DNA of 64,000 nucleotides from Lactuca virosa (lineage: Eukaryota; Streptophyta; Magnoliopsida; Asterales; Asteraceae): the NCBI GenBank assembly GCA_928212115.1, contig CAKMRJ010002223.1, positions 312,785,759 to 312,849,758 on the forward strand, given 5' to 3'. Below the pieces are notes generated by a model. The model was not told where the DNA came from and did no database searches. It worked only from the letters and a program-made list of their open reading frames with translations. Numbering within the stretch: the first letter of the stretch is position 1; every line of letters begins with the position of its first letter. Below, piece by piece: positions 59,134 through 64,000 of the stretch. The translations under genes and the position numbers were made by a program.

Positions 59134-60583
59134 TGATGTGTGTTTTTATATATTTTTTAATTACTCAAGTTTTAAATTTATAAAACTGATTTTATCTCAA
59201 CCAGACTAATAAACACACTAGATAGTGTACCTAGTCGTGCAATAGTATAGTTGTGGTAAGACCATGTGTCGAACACAATGGGAACGATGATGAATTAAAT
59301 TGGAATTCTTGATTATAAGTTACACAAATCACACAAAAGCAATCAATAAGGGTTTTATTAAAACTCAAATAACACTTAACATCAAATATCGATAAACTTT
59401 CTAGAAGACAAATTTATTTAGGTACTTCGGTCTAGATAAATTACATCTCAAATAATGGATAAATATTGATACAATGGATATTTATTCATTATTCACCAAT
59501 TCCTAATATGACTAGCATTAGGGTCACACTACTAATCCTTTGATTTCAGCACAAATATTAATTCATTGATCAAGTGAATAAAAATTTATGCAAATCAGTA
59601 TTCAGTTCGTATTAAGCAAGATTTGATCTTATTTAACCCTAATGATCATATGAGTTAAATCATGCATAGAATGGTCATCTACTCATGCACACACATTAAA
59701 GTTCACCACTTTATTTCCTAACCGTAGGTTTTGGTCCAACTCTAGTCATAATCACCAATGGTCACTGGACAACTATGATTCAAATTAACACAGTCAGATG
59801 GTCATCTAAACTCTATTAATTTAGCAATAGGGAACAAAGTAGCAATCTTTAACACATATGAATCTTTCAATCAAACTTGACAAAATAAATTAAATAATAA
59901 TAAACAATCCAAATAGTAATTAAACCATAAACTCAAAGATTCATTCAATCATAAAAACAAGGTAAAAAGTTTTAACACCCAAATCAGAAAGTAACACATA
60001 ATGGAATCACAGTAGAATGCTAATCATGGTCACGACAACAAACCACATGATCTCCGACATGAATCCGCTCTCTAATCCCTCAGATCTTCGCTCTTCTCAG
60101 CTTAACGGCCTTCCGACCGCCTTCTAGACTCTCAAAACGACAGAAGGAAGGTTACTTATCGACCAAGGATCAATGAAAATCGAGTTTTCTCCTCTGGTTG
60201 ACCGGAAATCATAGTTTATAGGTTTTGGAACCGACTTACATATGTGGCGCGTAAGTCGGTTTATGCGGGTCGTACTAAGGAAGCAATCGCAATCTGATCC
60301 GGATACCTAGCCCAATACATTGGGCGTACCACAAAGTTACGTTGGGCGTACTCAATTAACTCAGTGTACGCTGAGCGTAATGGGCCTCTTCAACCTCTTT
60401 TCCACTTTTTGCAATCCAACTCCAATTTCCGCCTTTTTCACTTCGTTTCCGTTCTAGCAACATTTATACCTGTAAACATAAATTTAAACATTATAAGTAC
60501 CTTTTAGTTCTAAATAGCAATAATTAAGACTAAAATATTAAGATATTATATATAAAAATATATATATTGATATACAGATATCA
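59134..60583 (-). repeat. Athila-like 3' LTR
   Basis: Bounded by TGATGTGTG and GATATCA on the + strand; the right edge adjoins the polypurine complement, the left edge is my best estimate. Complement TATA box CCTATAAAC at 60214-60222, with GTACGC-type palindromes (60241-60382) directly upstream in the sense direction. Length about 1450 bp. Confidence 0.65.
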
Positions 60584-62374
60584 AAATATCCCACACTTAA
60601 ACCTTTGCTTGCCCCCAAGCAAACTGATTTTTAATTACCAATATTGCATAGACAAATCCATTAAATACCCAACCATTATCCCAAGACTGCAATGCATGTA
60701 TTTGTGTCTATAATCCCTAAAAACTTTCCAACCCTAAATACTCACAATCCTTATGGACATTCACCCCTTAGTTTATACGACACTCATTTTTGCAACCCTC
60801 CGAATCCATCCCCAAAAATCTTTCTTAACGTCAATGTATTTTTGGTTAAACTACCAAGCATACATTAATTCTAGAAAGAATTAAAACTTCGATACCACAA
60901 TGGAGCTCTTTGAATTCAACTATTCTTTGATATTTGTTTTTCAATTTATTTGAATTCACCACCTTCTTGTTTGATTTTTAGTATATTCAACTTTTTGATT
61001 TTTCAGAATTTTTGATCTTTTGATTTCATACTTTGATAGCTCCAAAATTCTTTCAACTTTTGGTAATTTCTTTTTTTTATATCTCACTTTTTTTTCACTC
61101 AAATCCTACATGCTTAAGCAAGGAGCTTAACTTCAACCTTTATTGGTTAGAGGTATTAGCCTAAGTACAATGACTACATAAGCTCTCCTGGATGGATTTC
61201 AGGTATACGCTGCAAAACTTATTACATCACATAAACTACCAGAGTATCTTTCATATCTCATGACTTTTCACTAAGAATGGGAAGCCACAAATACACTATA
61301 CCATATATTGGCTCAGGTAAACATTTGGGCTCGCATCGGATCATCCCATACAATACTAGCATTAAATTTTTAATTAGATAGATTTTCATATTAAACCATT
61401 TTTAAGTTTATAAATTTTTAAATTTTCCTGATAGCAATTTTTATTTTTCAATTTAAACTTCAATTCCTTTTTCGACCCCTACCCCACACCTATTTCATAC
61501 AATGCCCTCATTGTATGCATAAAACTATTTAAGCACATAAAAGCAATAAAAATGGAGAAAAATGAACAGACTCCCCTGGGGTAGTAGTGGCGAGATCGAA
61601 TGGGGCTGCTGAAAGTTGCTCCATAAATTTGCTGGAAGACTGGAAACTGACCTGCTGCTTCTGAATGTGCCGAAAAATTAAACCAAGAACATCGACTTCT
61701 GAAATGCGGTGCAAAGGATTGCAAACTACTGCAATGTATAGTGACCACGATGTGGGAAAGTGTCGACCACGTCGTATCGTCGAATGAGGAAAAATATGTA
61801 TCGCGAATAATAGCATGGCCACGACGTGGTAAGTGTTGACCACGTCGTGGTGTCTAGAATAGTAGCCTCATCTTGCGATGAAAAACTCCCCCGCGACATA
61901 GGAAAGTGTCAACCATGTTGTGGCAGTCGGGATGATACTTCTGCTTCGCATTGAAATAGAACTCCATGGCATGGGAACAACTCTTCCATGCCATAGGAAT
62001 CAATGTGTAGTTAGAAACGCCAATCTTTGAAAATAATCTCTCACGAAATCGACGCGCACCCCACACTTATTGATAGTCGTGGCTCTCGATTTTCAACTTC
62101 AAACTCTCACATGACTTTTTATCTTGTGATAAAAAAATGGTCAGTCCTAGCGGTTGAACTTACTACCAACTTTCTAAGGGCGAAAATTCTGCAAAAATCT
62201 AAAAGATCAAAGAGCATCAACATGGAAAACAAAATTACATAAACCAAAAATAAATAAAACATCCTAATTTAAACAAACTAAATACACACAAAAATAAAAA
62301 TAAAACTAAGTTTAATAAACCAAAAATAAACTAAAAATAAAATAAAATAAAATAAAATAAAAAGGATAACTCAA
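60584..62374 (-). other. Athila-like 3' UTR with polypurine tract
   Basis: The complement of 60590-60640 reads GGGGGCAAGCAAAGGTTTAA then GTGTGGG, the polypurine region familiar from Athila-group elements, next to the LTR. The remaining 1.7 kb has no convincing gene. It includes three copies of a CCACGACGTGG inverted-repeat unit (61744-61926) and an AAAAT run (62330-62362). Confidence 0.65.
61744..61926. repeat. CCACGACGTGG inverted-repeat array
   Basis: Three units starting near 61744, 61815 and 61891 (about 72-bp spacing), each with a CCACGACGTGG-like arm, AAGTGTYGA and a CCACGTCGTGG-like arm. The middle unit is best preserved. CpG-rich in an A/T-rich surrounding. Confidence 0.75.
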
Positions 62375-63653
62375 TCACTCATCATCGTTGTTGTGCTGCT
62401 GCGTCCCAGATGGACCTGCTCCATCACCCCTCTGTCCATATGGTGGATGGAAGGGAACTGGATGATGATACCCATGTGAAGCAAAGAATCCAGTCAATGC
62501 CCCCTCAAACCAATTCTGCCTAGTCTCCACGTAATCAAATCGGTCATCCATATGATGAGAAAGAACATCTATACGTTGAGATATGTAACCAATATCGATC
62601 TCCGGTTATGGTCCCTTTTGGGCTCCTTGTGGAGCAGGTCTATGCCTCCCTCGTCGCTTAGGCTCTGGCTCAGCTACACCATCCTCGTGAGCCATTTCAT
62701 CTGGTCGTATCCGTAAAATACCATCCTCACCACGCTCAAGTACTCTCATCGACTCCAACAATTGTAAACTCATCTGCCTTGCGTCAATAAACACCATCGA
62801 TCTCGTGATCTCTCTCGTCAACAATTGATATGATCTAGTAAAACGTGTGATGAAGTACCCACCACAAATTGGGATATCCTCTCGAAGCCCCCTGACCCTC
62901 CTCCCCATATAAGTAGCTAAAGCAATTAGGAGGTCCAGGTGCCTCCCTGGTGTAACAAGTTTCCACAAGAAAAACAAATCCGAAGAAGGCACTCTCTCAC
63001 TATTCTTGTGATGCGTGAGAGAAATGGAGATCAAACGATGCAATAATCTATAGGTGGTGGAGTAAATCATGATTCCTATTGCGGTTGACGGTATATACAC
63101 TCCTCCTGTAATCTCAGCCCAAAATGTATTTTCTTTGTAGTCAGCAGGCCGTTCCATAACACAATCAACAAGAAATATCATAAAAGTGGATATTCCTCGT
63201 TTCATCCAAAGTAAAAATCCCCACTCTTACGGTAACCTCAATCACACTGCACTCCCTACTCACTCCGCCAATTCGAAAAGAAAAGGTTGTCCTGTCATCA
63301 GGAGTCTTCCTAGGATCATAGGAAGCTGTAGAATAAACTCCAACAAAAATTCCCGGTAAACAGGTTCCTATATCTTGAACAATTTGTCCCAACCTCGGCA
63401 TACAAACAAAGGAATTCCACTCGCATCCCAATGGGTGTCTTGCAAAAAATCCCGGATTAGTTCATCAAGTCCATTTTGGGTTGCCAATCCCCAATCGAAT
63501 GATGGCGCGATATCTATTTTTTTGGTGAGCAATAAACTAAGCTTGTTCAGATATCTGCCATGAGTTCCTTCGTTCAAACTTTGTGGGAATTTAAAAAAGC
63601 GGTGATCGGTTATTTCCTCGGGAGGTTGGTTTTTTCTTTGATTTCCTCTAGCC
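62375..63653 (-). pseudogene. Athila-like env-position ORF
   Basis: Starts MARGNQRKNQPPEE (63653). Recognisable Athila ORF features: FKFPQSLNEGTHGRYLNKL, IPLFVCRGWDKL, FSFRIGGVSRECSVIEV, SDLFFLWKLVTPGRHLDLLIALATYM and GGYFITRFTRSYQLL. An acidic, Arg-rich tail follows to a TGA at 62375, with an in-frame TAA at about 62606. A stop near 63369 and shifts near 63335 and 63200 disable it. It lies just before the 3' UTR and LTR, the place of the env-like ORF; Pfam calls the related family ATHILA ORF-1. Function unknown. Confidence 0.75.
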
Positions 63654-64000
63654 ATGACCTGCAAAAAATTAAACACAAAACCACCACAAAAAACACAACA
63701 TTAAACGGATTAAAACAGAAATATTATGTGTTGGGCGATGGTCGTACGCTGGGTGTACATCCAACGTACATACCCACTACGCCATATGTTGTGTTTTGTA
63801 CAAAGTCCAGGCCAAAATCTAACCAATGGGTGCGTTCTAAAGGTCTTAATTGCTCTAGTAAGCATAGTCCAACACCAATCTTATGTAAAATCGACCCCAA
63901 ATCGAGAATGGTATAAATCCTAGATTTCTATTTACGCACAATGCAACAAGATTTTGAAATTATACCACAAATTAAAGTAAAAGGGTTAACATACAACATA
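63654..64000 (-). other. Athila-like internal sequence upstream of ORF
   Basis: Non-coding, with a GTACGCTGGG...CCAACGTAC inverted repeat at about 63742-63771. Pol would be expected beyond the window edge. No gene seen; two + strand frames here are chance. Confidence 0.5.

Overview
The window is plant nuclear DNA from a heterochromatic, repeat-rich region. I recognise no host gene in it. Every coding trace belongs to an LTR retrotransposon, and all of those are broken by stops, frameshifts, deletions or younger insertions. The LTR families and their short GTACGC-type palindromes look to me like Asteraceae, possibly Lactuca. That is recollection, not a search result.

Layout. (1) 1-8378, + strand: the 3' two thirds of a Sirevirus-like Ty1/copia element, S1 (integrase end, reverse transcriptase, RNase H, long spacer, extra 3' ORF, 3' LTR). 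It sits in the 3' end of (2) a + strand Ty3/gypsy element, G1, whose 3' LTR runs from 8682 to 18796. That LTR is split by (3) a complete - strand copia element, K1 (9001-16873, 5-bp target duplication GTTAT). (4) 18797-18881 is a scrap of another - strand gypsy leader. (5) 18882-36581 is K2, a second - strand copia element of K1's family, truncated at its gag end. K2 is split by (6) S2, a nearly complete + strand Sirevirus-like element (22750-35543). (7) 36582-45156 is G2, a - strand chromovirus-type gypsy element inserted in the pol of (8) G3 (45157-49814, - strand). G3 shares one LTR head-to-tail with (9) G4 (pol pieces between 49815 and about 58640, LTR remnant to 59050). G4 is itself split by two solo LTRs, E (49940-52094, - orientation) and F (52889-55315, + orientation). 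(10) 59134-64000 is the 3' half of a - strand Athila-like gypsy element: LTR, polypurine tract, long 3' UTR and an env-position ORF.

How the parts work together: gag makes the particle; protease, reverse transcriptase/RNase H and integrase copy and insert the element; LTRs, primer-binding sites and polypurine tracts are the cis signals. No copy here looks able to make all proteins. The useful content is in the comparison of several related copies, which exposes conserved non-coding structure: a putative internal promoter ahead of the Sirevirus 3' ORF in both S1 and S2; a putative intron inside five gypsy LTRs; GTAC-core palindrome clusters directly upstream of the TATA box in eight LTR copies from three kinds of element; hairpins with conserved loops and changing but complementary stems in K1, K2 and S2; and a 59-bp duplication flanking S2 with a 3' LTR lacking its last 22 bp, which does not fit ordinary integrase-mediated insertion.
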